Origin: Mesomycoplasma lagogenitalium | GTDB taxonomy: Bacteria; Bacillota_I; Bacilli_A; Mycoplasmatales; Metamycoplasmataceae | Direction: 5' to 3' | Length of the DNA stretch: 64,000 nucleotides | NCBI RefSeq assembly: GCF_029854295.1 | Contig: NZ_CP122979.1 | Span: 310,001-374,000, forward strand | Part shown: piece by piece, positions 21,933 through 32,282 of the stretch | Layout of the letters: each line of letters begins with the position of its first letter | How positions within the stretch are numbered: position 1 is the first letter of the stretch | Position numbers and translations under genes: made by a program | Notes under the pieces: model-generated | The model's input: only the letters and a program-made list of their open reading frames with translations | Database searches by the model: none | What the model was told of the DNA's origin: nothing

Positions 21933-22017
21933 AAAGCATTTTATCAAAAATTAAATAAAACACAAGAATTTTAATTTATTTTTTAATTGAATTATAATAA
22001 TATAAAAAGGAGAAATT
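21933..22017 (+). promoter_or_regulatory. Duplicated promoter region, copy 2
   Basis: The repeat of 20765-20826. Here the aligned -10 element is a perfect TATAAT (21993-21998), against TAAAAT in copy 1, so this copy should be the stronger promoter. It drives the 54-residue gene at 22018 through AAAAAGGAG. Confidence 0.65.
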
Positions 22018-22182
22018 ATGGAAGAAATGTCAAAAGAAGAAAGAAAAAGAATTTTAGAAGAAATTAATAATGCTATCATTAATGAAGATATTAACGAACT
22101 TCCTAAAATATTTGAAAGAAATGAAAAAGGTTCTTGAAAAAATATGTTAGATGTATGAAAAATCTTGCCAAACTATAAATAA
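22018..22182 (+). CDS. Small charged ICE protein (54 residues)
   Basis: Starts MEEMSKEERKRILEEINNAI, a charged amphipathic helix, with a second segment ending WKNMLDVWKILPNYK. Both Trp codons are TGA. Good ribosome binding site AAAAAGGAG and its own promoter, terminator 19 bases after the stop, so it is a small independent transcript. Its promoter is a near copy of that of the Panacea genes, which would fit co-regulation, for example as a toxin partner. No family recognised. Confidence 0.65.
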
Positions 22183-22200
22183 CTATTAATTTAATAAATG

Positions 22201-22227
22201 AAAACACCTTTTATGGGTGTTTTTTTA
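22201..22227 (+). terminator. Rho-independent terminator after the 54-residue gene
   Basis: ACACC (22204-22208) pairs with GGTGT (22216-22220) over TTTTATG, followed by seven T. Confidence 0.8.
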
Positions 22228-22442
22228 TAAAAAATATGACATTTAATAAATTTAAAAGGAATTTAGCAGAAAAATTAATTACATAGTTAAAAAATAATCA
22301 TTGAATTTTTATTTTTATAAAAAATACAAAAAATATTAATAAAAGTTATTTATAGTGGCTTTTTTTGCTTTTTAAAATTGAAGTGATGTAAATAAATTAT
22401 ATGAAAGATATAATATTTAAAGAAAAAGAAAAGGAAGAAAAA

Positions 22443-23633
22443 ATGAATTTTTATGAATCTGACGATTTAAATAACTCATATTGATTAAAGTCAATGAAAG
22501 AGAAAATAGAAAAAGAAGATGAAGAATATCGTCTTAAAGGCGAATATCGCAAAGATAAATGAAGAGTTCAAAAGAAAATTGAAAGAAAATTAAAAACGAT
22601 TTTTGGACTTTTAGTTTTTAAAATTACTAAATATCAAAGAATAAATGAAGATGGTAAAATTGAAACAAAGCAATTTGAAAATGATTTTTACTTAAAAAAT
22701 AGAAATTATCAAATAGAAGTTGATTTGCAAAAACTTCTTGTTAATTGAGTTATAAAAGGCATTTCTGCAACCGAACTAGCATCAAAATTTGATGTTTCAA
22801 GAACTTATATAATAAATTTAGTAAAAACTAAAGCAGAACAAGTAAAAGAAAAGAATTTCATTGAAGAAAGTAAAGATAAAAACATACTTTACATTAATTT
22901 AGATGATACTTTTTTATCTTTGAAAAAGAATAATCGGAAAATAAAATTTAAACATCGTATGTTAGTTATTTCCACTGGTTTAAATGAAAAAGAGAAATGA
23001 AAAATTTATCACTTATTATTGAAGATAGAGCACAAAGACAAAAAATGTCATTCAGTAAAAGAATTAATTGAAATAACTAAAAATGTGATAAAAGAAAAAT
23101 ATGGTAATAAAAATTTTAAAATTCTAGTTATGGGTGATGGAGCAAGTTGAATTAAAAGAATAGCAAAAGGTTTAGATGCTACATACATAACAGATATTTA
23201 TCACATTTTAGCAAACGGTAATAAAGTTTTAGGTTATTATTGAAATAAATATAAAAGCAATAAAGAAGAACTTAAAAAGCCGAAAGAAAATTGAATATTA
23301 AATTTATGAAAGAATATAAAAAAATTAGTTCTAGAATTTAAATTTCAAGAAGTAATTGAGTTATTGGAAAACATTTTATCAAATGCTGGTGCATTATTGT
23401 CAGAGCAAAAAACTACACAAATAAAAAAATTAATCAATTATTTAATAAAAAATGATTTAAAAACCGAAAATTACTTACCAAAAAACGGTTATCAAGGAAC
23501 ACACACAGAAATTAGTGTGTCGCACTATTTAAAAAAATTTATAATTAAAAGATTTTCTACTTTTTCACAAAAAACTGCAAGAGCAATTTTAAAATTAAAC
23601 GAAAAGCCAAATAATACTTATATTTTTATCTAA
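22443..23633 (+). CDS. ICE transposase-like protein (ISLre2/UPF0236 type)
   Basis: A 396-residue protein. It has a helix-turn-helix-like segment ISATELASKFDVSRTYIINL, then LYINLDDTFLSLKK, then ILVMGDGASWIKRIAKGLD with TYITDIYHILANG, which fit the catalytic Asp positions of ISLre2-like DDE transposases. Mycoplasma ICEs carry this gene near one end, and it is held to drive excision and integration. The ATG at 22443 follows AAAAGGAAGAAAAA; an in-frame ATG at 22401 lacks a ribosome binding site but would add 14 residues. It is the last ICE gene and is followed by repeats. Confidence 0.87.
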
Positions 23634-23743
23634 CATTTATCAGCATTATTCTCGCCATTTTCAATCTTTTTCGCCAATATTTAATATTTTGTCGTGAAAA
23701 TATTTAATAAAAAAATAAAAACTGAAAAATATTGTGCTATAAT

Positions 23744-23838
23744 AATTTTAAGAAGCACTGAGTGATAACTATAATAAAAAATAAAAAAGTTAAATGCTTG
23801 GGATTTGCGAGATCTTGGTGCTCTTTAGTTCTTTTTTC
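23744..23838 (+). ncRNA. Candidate structured small RNA downstream of the ICE transposase
   Basis: An extended -10 (TGCTATAAT, 23736-23743) precedes about 95 bases that can fold on themselves. AGCACTGAG pairs with CTTGGTGCT (9 pairs including two G-U), enclosing GATAAC/GTTA and a small CTTG/CGAG hairpin. A T-rich tail (TTTAGTTCTTTTTT) could end transcription. No reading frame is present and I do not recognise an RNA family. Confidence 0.45.
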
Positions 23839-23901
23839 TAAAATACAAATCAGAAAAAACATTCGTTATTTAATATAAGTCCAGTGATTGGTCAGTATAG
23901 A

Positions 23902-23935
23902 ATAAAGTATAAATACTTTGGGATTTATACTTTAT
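23902..23935. repeat. 13-bp perfect inverted repeat
   Basis: ATAAAGTATAAAT (23902-23914) and ATTTATACTTTAT (23923-23935) are exact complements around the 8-base loop ACTTTGGG. There is no T run, so a terminator is unlikely. It lies 19 bases before the first of three direct repeats. Confidence 0.8.
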
Positions 23936-23953
23936 ATAAATCATCTAAAAATA

Positions 23954-24118
23954 AAGAAGTTCTCTAACAAACTATCATCTATCAATCAAGAAGTTCTTTA
24001 GCAAACTATCATCACTAAATAATAAAAACTTTCATTAAAGAAATGAAAAAACTTTTTTATGCCTTAATTGATAGGATGAAAACACTGACAGAGAAGAAAT
24101 TCTCTAACAAACTATCAT
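23954..24118. repeat. Three direct repeats of about 26 bp
   Basis: Copies at 23954-23979, 23988-24013 and 24094-24118 share AAGAAGTTCTCTAACAAACT followed by ATCAT, differing at two or three positions. Copy spacing is 34 and 106 bases. The core AGAAGTTCT is nearly palindromic. Placed after the transposase gene in non-coding DNA they look like recombinase binding sites of an ICE end, or like origin-type iterons. Confidence 0.75.
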
Positions 24119-24465
24119 AAAAGCAAGCATTTTTAAGGCATTTAAGAAGCAAAATAAGCAATTATTTAAACTGACGGTTAAAAAATTTACTAAAAATGAC
24201 AAATTTATTTACCAAAACTAAAATATACATTATTATTTATTAAAAAGCCAAACTATTAAACAACCATTAAGCATTATAAAAGCCAATAAAACAATGAAAA
24301 ATTAGAGCAATAACTTTAACTAGCAACAAAAAATCTAAAACAATGTAAAAAATCTAATATTTACCAAAAAAACCAAATTAACAATTGAGCATTTAACAAT
24401 ATAGAAGCCAAATAGCAATAAAAATCAGTAATTATTATTAAAAAACAAAATTTCTTAAAAAATAT

Positions 24466-24568
24466 TTGGTTTATTTTTAAAAAGATGCTATAATTTTTAT
24501 AAGCAACCTTAAAAAAGGTGATACCATAGATTTTCATCTACCAATGATCACCTTTTGGTGTTTTTTTT
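24466..24568 (+). ncRNA. Promoter plus short attenuator-like RNA before lipoprotein 2
   Basis: TTGGTT (24466-24471), a 17-base spacer and TATAAT (24489-24494) form a good promoter. The transcript has four pairing segments: ACCTT (24506-24510), AAGGTGAT (24515-24522), ATCACC (24547-24552) and GGTG (24557-24560) with eight T. Segments 1-2, 2-3 and 3-4 can pair, and 3-4 is the terminator, the classic attenuator arrangement. About 80 bases separate the T run from the lipoprotein ATG, and another TATAAT lies between. Confidence 0.55.
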
Positions 24569-24649
24569 ATTTTTAATTAAATTTTTAATAAAATTTTCAC
24601 ACAAATATAATGATATAATTTTTATATATAAATTAACATAAGGAGTTTA

Positions 24650-26353
24650 ATGAAAAAAGCAAAAATTTTATTTTCACTTCCGGTATTATTATTGCCTTTA
24701 TCAGTTATTTCTTGTAATAAGGCAATAAGTAATAATGAAATCAAAAAGAGAAAATTAGATCCTGAACCAGAAAAACCGAATAATTCTAAATCAGAGCCAA
24801 GTGCATCTACTAATCCAAACGGTTTAGAACCTGAAAATCCAAGCGATACAGAAGTAGAAAAACAAGTTGATAGTAAATATGGAGTTTATGATGATTTATC
24901 TTTCTATGACATTCCAAGATTTAATTCTAAAACTAACGAAAATTTAGGAAAATTAGTTGCTTGAATTTATAATCTTCCGATTTTAGCATATAAAAAAGAA
25001 GTGGAAAAATATAAACGAAATAATAGCACTTCAGTAAATCCAAAAGATAGTGAAATTACTAACTTTACGTTAAAAAATTATTTTAATTATGAAGGCAATA
25101 GAAACGAATTGGATGATGTTTTTGACATAGATAGAGTAAATTTAGAGTTTAAAAAACTGACAGAAAAATTTAATCAAGATATGAAAGATAAAAATATATG
25201 AAAAGCAGACTCATCTGCCTTCGATTCTATAATGAACGATTATGATAGAATGTTTCTTAATAAAGACAACATCGATGAAAGAATTGAATGACATTCAGAA
25301 CGTGATCCGGATTATGAAAGTAAAATAGCTAGTTTGAAAAATCAAAATTTCATTATGAAAAAAGCAGAGTTACCTTTATTTTATAGATATGTAAAAACAG
25401 TTCATAATTCAATTAAAGGTTGATTTAATTTATTTAAAGAACTATTAAATCCTATTTTAAAACCCAAAAATGAACTGGATGAATGGCTGAAAATATTCAC
25501 TACTTTTGAGTGAGATAATACACTATTGTTAGATGAACAAATTAAAAATATAAAAAATTTTGGAGGTTTATGACAATTTGGTATATATACTAATATTTTA
25601 AATCCGTTTTTATACCCCGCCCTATCAATAAGCACTAGTGAATTAGACAATTCTGAATTTTCAAGGCAATTTATTAATAATAAAGAAAAAACATACAAAC
25701 CAACACAAGAGTATATTAAATCAAAGAAAAGATATGATCCACTTTATAATCCTAAAAACGACCCTGAAGTTCCTAAATTTTCACTAGATTTTCCATTTTT
25801 TAATGATAAAACTTATAAAAACAACGATTCTGTATTAACATTTAACAAATTTTATGAAATGGCTAGAATTGGTGCATTATTTAGCCTAGCAGACGATGTT
25901 AAAATATCATTAACCAATAATCAAGAATTTGCTATTTTAATAATGAAAGAACAAAAAGAACACTTTTTTGACTATAGCCACTTAAATAAAGATGGTTTAG
26001 AAATTGCTCTAACTGTAAAATACAATACCGACGATATTTGAGATTTAAATATGAGCAGAGAGCAAGCGATTAGCGAACTTGAAAAATGATTAGAAGAATA
26101 TGTTTGAGTAGATAAAGAAAATGATGTATTTACTAAAAGAAAAAACCTATTTAATATTAAGTTCTTAAAAAGTGATGCTAGTTTAGTTGATAAATCACAA
26201 ACAGAAAGAAGAGAAATATATATACAAAAAATGCTTCAAACTCATAATTGAACTCAAGATGAATTATTAAATAAATCATTTGAAGAATTAGTTAATATGT
26301 ATGAAGATTATCAAAAAACTTTAGTATCTAAAAATGATATTAAAAATTATTAA
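24650..26353 (+). CDS. Lipoprotein, paralogue of the ICE lipoprotein at 18935
   Basis: A 567-residue lipoprotein: signal KILFSLPVLLLPLSVISC with lipobox VISC, a Pro/Ser/Glu-rich spacer, then the same blocks as the 18935 protein (YGVYDDLSFYDIPRFN, LTFNKFYEMARIGALF, HFFDYSHLNKDG, DIWDLNMSREQAISELEKW). Ribosome binding site AAGGAGTTTA is as in the paralogue, and so is the terminator. The 5' signal-coding part and C-terminal third are most alike and the middle has diverged. Whether it is an ICE gene or a chromosomal relative depends on where the ICE ends. Confidence 0.87.
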
Positions 26354-26373
26354 ACACCTTTTGGTGTTTTTTT
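26352..26373 (+). terminator. Rho-independent terminator after lipoprotein 2
   Basis: AAACACC (26352-26358), TTTT, GGTGTTT (26363-26369), TTTT; the same hairpin as after the paralogue. Confidence 0.85.
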
Positions 26374-26859
26374 AATCTAAAAATTAATATTTAAAAAATT
26401 AAAGGAAAAGATAACAATTATCAAAAAGTTAAAAATTGATAAAAACTAATGTAATTGATATTAAAAATAAAATCTATTCAAAAATATTTAGTTCATTTAA
26501 AAATACTTAAATTTCTATAATTTATCAAAAGGCCAATTCTTAATTTTTAACTAGCAATAACTATTTTTTTTAAAAAAACAATAAAAATGTGTATAATATT
26601 AATACTAGTAATTAATAAAATGATAAATATTACTAAAATAATTTTATAAAATTATGTAGAAAGTTATGATTAATGAATCTTAAATCGTCAAATTTAGTTA
26701 ATCAAATTTTTAAATATTTAATATTTTTTATAAAAAAGCCATTTTTTAAATGGTATTTTTGCTTTAATTAAAGTTATTTTAGTTGATCATTTTGCTAGTT
26801 TTTATCCAATTTATAAAATTAAAATTACAAATATATTATTTTGTAAGTAGAAAGAAACA
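26374..26859. other. Non-coding stretch between the ICE-type region and the ABC operon
   Basis: About 490 very AT-rich bases with no gene. A TATAAT-type element at 26595-26600 in GTGTATAATATT and a terminator-like dyad GCCATTT (26738-26744) with AAATGGT (26748-26754) and a T run suggest a short transcript or leader between them. The lipoprotein at 26860 starts after AGAAAGAAACA. A second candidate for the ICE boundary, but no repeat pair was seen here. Confidence 0.4.
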
Positions 26860-28791
26860 ATGAATAAAAAAATATTTTGTACAGCAATGGCATTATTTTC
26901 ATTATCGCTAAATTTTATTGCTTGCGATAATCAAAATAATGAAAGTACAATTATAAAAAATTCACAAATCATTAATAATATCGATGTTAAAAAATCGCAA
27001 AATTTATTTAAAAGTGATTTAACTAATCAGCTTAGTGCAGATTTTTTATCATTTAATCGCAAAATTTCTAATTACGAGGAATTTAAAAAAGAAGTAATAA
27101 GTTTTATTAGTTCTCAAGAAAGATTTGAACATCTTTTTCAATATGATGTTTCATCATTTTTATACTACTTTTATTATTTTAACGGAGTTAATTTTTATTT
27201 AGATAAAAATATCAGACTTTATGTTGATAAAAAAATTAGTAAACAAGATAATCGTGATGCTTATAAGCAATTTAAAAATTTTATTGTAAAAAATTGATAC
27301 TTTATGTTAAAACATCGAAACTTGTTTAACTGAATTGGCTTTTTCAGACATAGCGATCCTATGGTTGATCCAAATAAATTATTTCAAGAAGTTTATCCTA
27401 ATGAAAAATTGATTATTTCAGATCAATTAAGCACACAAGTAATAGATTATTATATTGATAATATTGATGTTGAATTAATTGATGAAAAAAAAGAAAAAGT
27501 TAATCATCGTAAAATTTGAGTTAAATATAGCGATGGAACAATTGTTTGTTTAAATCAGGAATTATTTATAAATTATCAAATTGAAGGCCAAGACAAAGAA
27601 GATGCAATTTCTTATTTTGAACCAACTATTTATGTTGTATCAAAAAACCAGACAATTAATAAACAAGTAAAATTAAAAGATTTTGCTAATGCTTATAAAT
27701 CACAAGAAAATTATCAAGAATTTACAGAGAAAAACGGCAACATTTTAACTTATGTTTTAAGTTCGGTAAAAGTAAATGAAAAAGTTAATTTAAAAAATGA
27801 AAATGTTTATGAAAAAACTGATGATAATGTCAAAAAAATAAATATATTAGATAAAAATGAGTTTATAAAACAAGATTATATTCAGACAATATTAAATCAA
27901 TATTTTGCTTATAGTCCTTATATTAATAAAACTGAAGCGGAATTAAAAAAGGAAAAAGAACAATTTATTTATGATCAGATTTATGATGATGAAAAAGTAA
28001 ATAAAACAGTTAAAGAGTTTGTGAAAGTTCTTAACTATTATAGCATTCCTAAATCATCAAGTTTTCCGACAGATAATTTAATTTTTTCTTTATTTAATAA
28101 AAAGAAAAATCGAAATGTGTTAAATAAATATTTTAAAGATGCTTTTTTAGATTTATTAGATCAAAACTGATTAACGATGTTATATTTATTGCATTATTTT
28201 GAGTTTATTGGAACAGCAGATTTAGAAGTAGGTACAGGTGGAGATTTTGGGTTAAAATATTCAACATTTGTTCCTTGAACTACTAAAATTAATTCTAATA
28301 AAATTGACGATTTATTAATTTTTACTATAGCTCGCTCTTATGAAGATGAAAATGGTAAATCTCAAGTTAGTCCATTTATGGTTAATAATAAGGAAATAAA
28401 TAGTTTAGAGGATCGAAAAAATATAAGATTTGATAATTTTAATTTTGATTATAAATATTTTAATAAAATATTTTATCTTAAAGTAAATAACCGTTTATTT
28501 ACTTTAACAATGACACAAAAATTAGATAGCGAAACTAATGAAATAGTAAGAAAAATGACTTTTATGGATAATAAAAAGATTTATGTATTACAAAATGTTG
28601 AAAATAAAAAACTACAAACTTTTGCTTTAGCTGATATTGCTCGTTATTTTACTTTATTTGATATTGATAGTTATGCAGTAGAAAATTTATCACAAAGAAA
28701 AAGATATGTTATTGAAGGTGAATATGGAAATTTAATTCCATATTATATTGCAGGATTTTTATGAAAGGAAGAAGATGAAGTATCAAAATAA
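26860..28791 (+). CDS. Lipoprotein, first gene of the ABC operon
   Basis: A 643-residue lipoprotein with signal MNKKIFCTAMALFSLSLNFI and lipobox FIAC. The mature part is acidic and Tyr/Phe-rich with no recognised domain. Its last bases overlap the start of the ABC permease by 17 bases (28775-28791), and the operon carries a second lipoprotein, so the two probably act with the exporter or uptake system at the cell surface. Function unknown. Confidence 0.85.
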
Positions 28792-30631
28792 ATGAAATTT
28801 TTTTAAGTTTCTATGATTTTATTTATTAAAAAAGAAATTTACCTTTTCTTTTTTAATTGTAGTTTTACTAATAATGATGATTTTAACAATGCTAGTTAAA
28901 ATCGCTAATAGCCAAGAACAAGCAAAATTATTTTTAATTGCACCAATTTTCTTTTCTTTATTTGCTAGTTCTGTATATGGAAGTAATTTAGCAATTACCA
29001 TTTTTAAAAGTATGGAAAGCGAGGGATTAGAACTTTTATTTAGTTCTAAATCAATTTCAAGGCAAAAAATCATTTTTTCTAGAATTTTGGTTTTACTGAT
29101 TTTCTCTTTTATTAACTGTATAGTTATTTTCTTCAGTTTTATTTTAGGATTATTAACTTCCATTAAGATAATAGATTCATCTTTATATTTAATTATTAGT
29201 TTTAGTTCGTTGATAACAAATTTTCTTTGCTTTATGCTTTTTGCATTAATAGCTGCAATTATCGCTTCCAAAGTATCACGTCGGTTTGCCATTGCTTTTA
29301 CAAGCTTAATTTTTACACCATTATTATTAATAGGAAATTTTTCTAGTTATTTTTCGCAAACTACTATCAATAGTTTTTCAAAACATTTAAATAATAATTT
29401 TCATGAAATAAAACCTTATGCTTTTGCAACAAAGAAAATGAATGATTCATATTTAATTGTCTCTCGTGATGAAACTTCAAATTTATTTAATATTAATAAT
29501 GATCAAATAGGCGAAAAAGAAAAGCGAGAAAAGAAATTATTAGAATTTGAAAATAATTTAAATAATTATTTTAATTCAACTAAAAATAATGCAATTGCTT
29601 CACAAATTCTGGGTTGAACAAGTGCTCCATATGCCTTTGGAATTTTAAATTCTAATTATGGAACCGATTATTTTAATCATAAAAAAATAGTTGCTTCTCA
29701 TTTTTTAAATAATATTATTAATTATTCTAAAAATGATGATACAAGATATACTTATAAACTAACAAAAAATTCAATGTTAAATCAATTTCAAGATAAAAAC
29801 GGAACTTTTTATTTAGTTCCAAATGCTCCTTTAATTACTGATAATGTTAATTATGCTCAAGAAAATTGAGCAACTAACGACATTATTTATGCTTGAGAAA
29901 AAGCTGAAACCAAAACTAGTTTACCACAAGATTCTTACGGTTTTACTTCTGTACAAGATTTTGCTGGTAAATTAAAATGACCAATTATTGATTGAATTAT
30001 TAGAAATTCAAATTTTGATTTACAAATTAAAAAAATAGTTGAAAATAATTTAGATAATAATTTAAGTTATAGTCAGTTTATTGATTTAATAAAAGCTGAA
30101 ATTAAAACTTTAACCTTTTTAGTTGATTTAGCAAATAAACAATTATTTAATTCTGAAATTAATATTTTAGATTATGAAAAGCAAATTTACATTTATACAG
30201 CAATTTTCTATTATATTTTTTATTTTGATGCCAATTCGCAATTATTTAAATCGTTAGTAAATGCAAATAATTTAAATTCAAATAATCAATATCAACAACA
30301 AAGATTTTTAGTTCCTATATCAATGGCGGATGGAGAAATTAGAAATTATCAAATTGGTGGTTATAGCGCTTATATTCCAACACTAGAAGCAATTGTTCCT
30401 GAAACGATGCAAGGAACAAACGATTCGGGAATTGATAATAACTTAAAAGCAAGGGTAAAATTAATTTCTGATGATAATGTTCAATTATTTGCAAAAGTTT
30501 CAAATGTTTATCAAATTGAAAGAAATGTTGATACATTAGCCAATTACAATTTAGTTATTTTTTGATCATCAATTACTATAATTTTAGCAATAGTTGTCTA
30601 TTATATTTATAAAAATAAGGATTTTAAATAA
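28775..30631 (+). CDS. ABC transporter permease (ABC-2 type, large external domain)
   Basis: A 618-residue membrane protein. The ATG at 28775 follows GAAAGGAAG inside the previous gene. Hydrophobic segments lie near residues 20-40, 50-70, 105-130, 140-170 and 175-195, followed by about 370 mostly soluble residues and one last helix near the C-terminus ending YYIYKNKDFK. The layout and the motif 'MESEGLELLFSSKSISRQKI', typical of ABC-2 permeases (GT.e.Lls.Pisr..i), fit an export-type permease. TAATG overlap with the ATPase gene. Substrate unknown. Confidence 0.8.
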
Positions 30632-31353
30632 TGAAAAAAATTGTAGAAATTAAAAATTTAACTAAATTGTATAATGATCAAAAATCAGGAATAAAAAATA
30701 TTAGTTTTGATATTTATGAAGGCAAATTTCATGCTTTTATAGGTTCAAATGGTTCTGGAAAAACCACTACGATCAAATCGCTTGTTAATGCTTATTCAAA
30801 ATTTCAAGGCGAGATTTTAATTAACGGTATTTTAAATACAAATGCAAGTGCCAAATCTTTAATTGGTTATATTCCCGAACATCCTAAATTTCCACCATTT
30901 TTCACTACTTGAGATTATTTATATGCATTTGCACTATTAAATTATAATAAGCAAGAAGCAAGTGAAAAGGTCGATAAATTAATAAAACAATTTAAATTAG
31001 AAAAATTAAAAGATTTAAAGCCATTTAATTTTTCTAGCGGACAAAAGAAGAAAGTGTTATTATCACAGTCAATAATTAACGATCCTAAAATTTTAATTAT
31101 GGATGAGCCGACAGCCAATTTAGATCCTTTAGCAAGAAGGGAATTATTTGAAATTTTAAATAGTTATAAAGAGCTAGGAAACACCATTTTTATTTCAACT
31201 CATGAATTATTTGAAATTAGTAGATTTGTTGATTATGTAACAATTATTCATCTAGGAGATATTATTTATTCAGGTCCTTTTTTAAAAAATAGTAATTTAG
31301 AAGAGTTTTATTTTCAAAAATTGAAAGAGCATAAAAAAAATTATGAAAAATAA
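30631..31353 (+). CDS. ABC transporter ATP-binding protein
   Basis: A 240-residue ATPase with Walker A GSNGSGKTTT (near residue 43), signature FSSGQKKKVLLS (near 133), Walker B ILIMDEPTANLDP and a switch His in IFISTHELFEI. It powers the ABC-2 type permease encoded immediately upstream, its ATG overlapping that stop. Its own last 11 bases overlap the next lipoprotein start. Confidence 0.95.
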
Positions 31354-32272
31354 ATTTAAACTATTTTTAATAACAAATGCCACTTGTGCTAGTTTTTTAT
31401 CAATAATAACTACTAGTTGCTCTTCTTACAATTTTGTAAATGAAAAGGAAGTTATTTTTAAAGATAATATTATTCGTAAGCAAGAAAAAATTACTCTTAA
31501 TAGCTTTATTAACACTATTTTTAATAATAATCAACAATATATTCGTGAATTTAAAGATAAACAAACAATCGATAATGAACAAAGAATGTTTTTAACAAAA
31601 ATTGCTAATGATTTTAATTGAAAATTACGACAATATCAAAATCAACCAACAACTGAAAATTTAAATGAAATTTTTAATTCTAAACAATGACACGATTTTA
31701 ATGAATTTTTAAAAGAAAAATGATATTGATATTTTACTAACTTACACCAATTTTCATACCAATATTTAAATGTTAATGATTCTTTAAATCAAATTATTGA
31801 AAAAACAAATAGTAAATGACAGCACTCTCAAGAATTTTTGGATAATAAAAAGAAAATTGAACATAATTTTTCAGGTTTTGAAAAATTTAGTAAACTCACT
31901 AAAGAAGCAGATTCAATTGAAATAATGAACGATCATCATTCATCAGAAATTGGAAGTTTTTACATTCGTTTAAATGATTATTTTTTCACAAGTTTAAGTT
32001 TTAAGCTAATTAAAGATAAAAATGATCAAGTCACAGATATAAAAATTATTTCTATTCCTAATGAAATTTGAACCACATCAGCTAATAAAAAGATTTTTTT
32101 AAAGCCATTTCAAGAAATTAGACATAACATTATGTATCACACAAGCAGCAACATTTATTCTCAGCAAACAATTGAAATCGCTATTACTAGTTCAATGGAA
32201 AATTTTGAAATTTTAACTAAAAGTAATGGCTATTGATTAAATTATTTGATGGTAGAATTTAGAAATTTGTAG
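31343..32272 (+). CDS. Second lipoprotein of the ABC operon
   Basis: A 309-residue lipoprotein: signal FKLFLITNATCASFLSIITT and lipobox TTSC at residue 26. The mature part is hydrophilic and Asn/Phe-rich with many TGA Trp codons; no domain is recognised. Start ATG lies within the end of the ATPase gene, so translation is coupled. Likely a surface partner of the transporter. Confidence 0.82.
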
Positions 32273-32282
32273 AAAGGAAAGT

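Larger units (their letters stand above)
1..24118 (+). mobile_element. Part of a mycoplasma integrative conjugative element (MICE), left end outside the window
   Basis: All genes from 1 to 23633 lie on the + strand in tight succession. They include a VirB4/TraE-type ATPase, an SSB-like protein, a giant surface protein, a lipoprotein and, last, an ISLre2-like transposase of the type carried by mycoplasma ICEs, which use a DDE recombinase for excision. The coupling protein (TraG/VirD4) is not in the window, so the element must extend to the left. The right limit is uncertain: repeats and an inverted repeat after the transposase (23.9-24.12 kb) are the best candidate, but the paralogous lipoprotein up to 26353 could also belong to it. 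Confidence 0.8.
23634..24649. other. 1-kb non-coding region after the transposase
   Basis: No reading frame of use on either strand. From left to right it holds the RNA candidate, the 13-bp inverted repeat, the three direct repeats, then from 24119 to about 24460 a strongly G-poor + strand without recognisable features beyond several AAAGCCAA words, and last the promoter and attenuator-like RNA at 24466-24568 and a second TATAAT (24615-24620) before the lipoprotein. Confidence 0.7.

Noticed and set aside
22401-22442. Upstream ATG as start of the transposase
   Set aside because: In frame but without a ribosome binding site, whereas ATG 22443 has AAAAGGAAG at good distance; kept as an alternative.
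23738-23838. T-box, tmRNA or tracrRNA identity for the structured RNA
   Set aside because: No T-box core, no tRNA-like ends and no repeat complementary to a CRISPR; left as an unnamed RNA candidate.
23954-24118. CRISPR-like array
   Set aside because: Only three imperfect repeats with uneven spacing (34 and 106 bases) and no cas genes; better explained as binding-site repeats.
28819-29292. Minus-strand frame opposite the ABC permease
   Set aside because: No ribosome binding site, composition unlike a protein, and fully overlapped by a clear permease gene.
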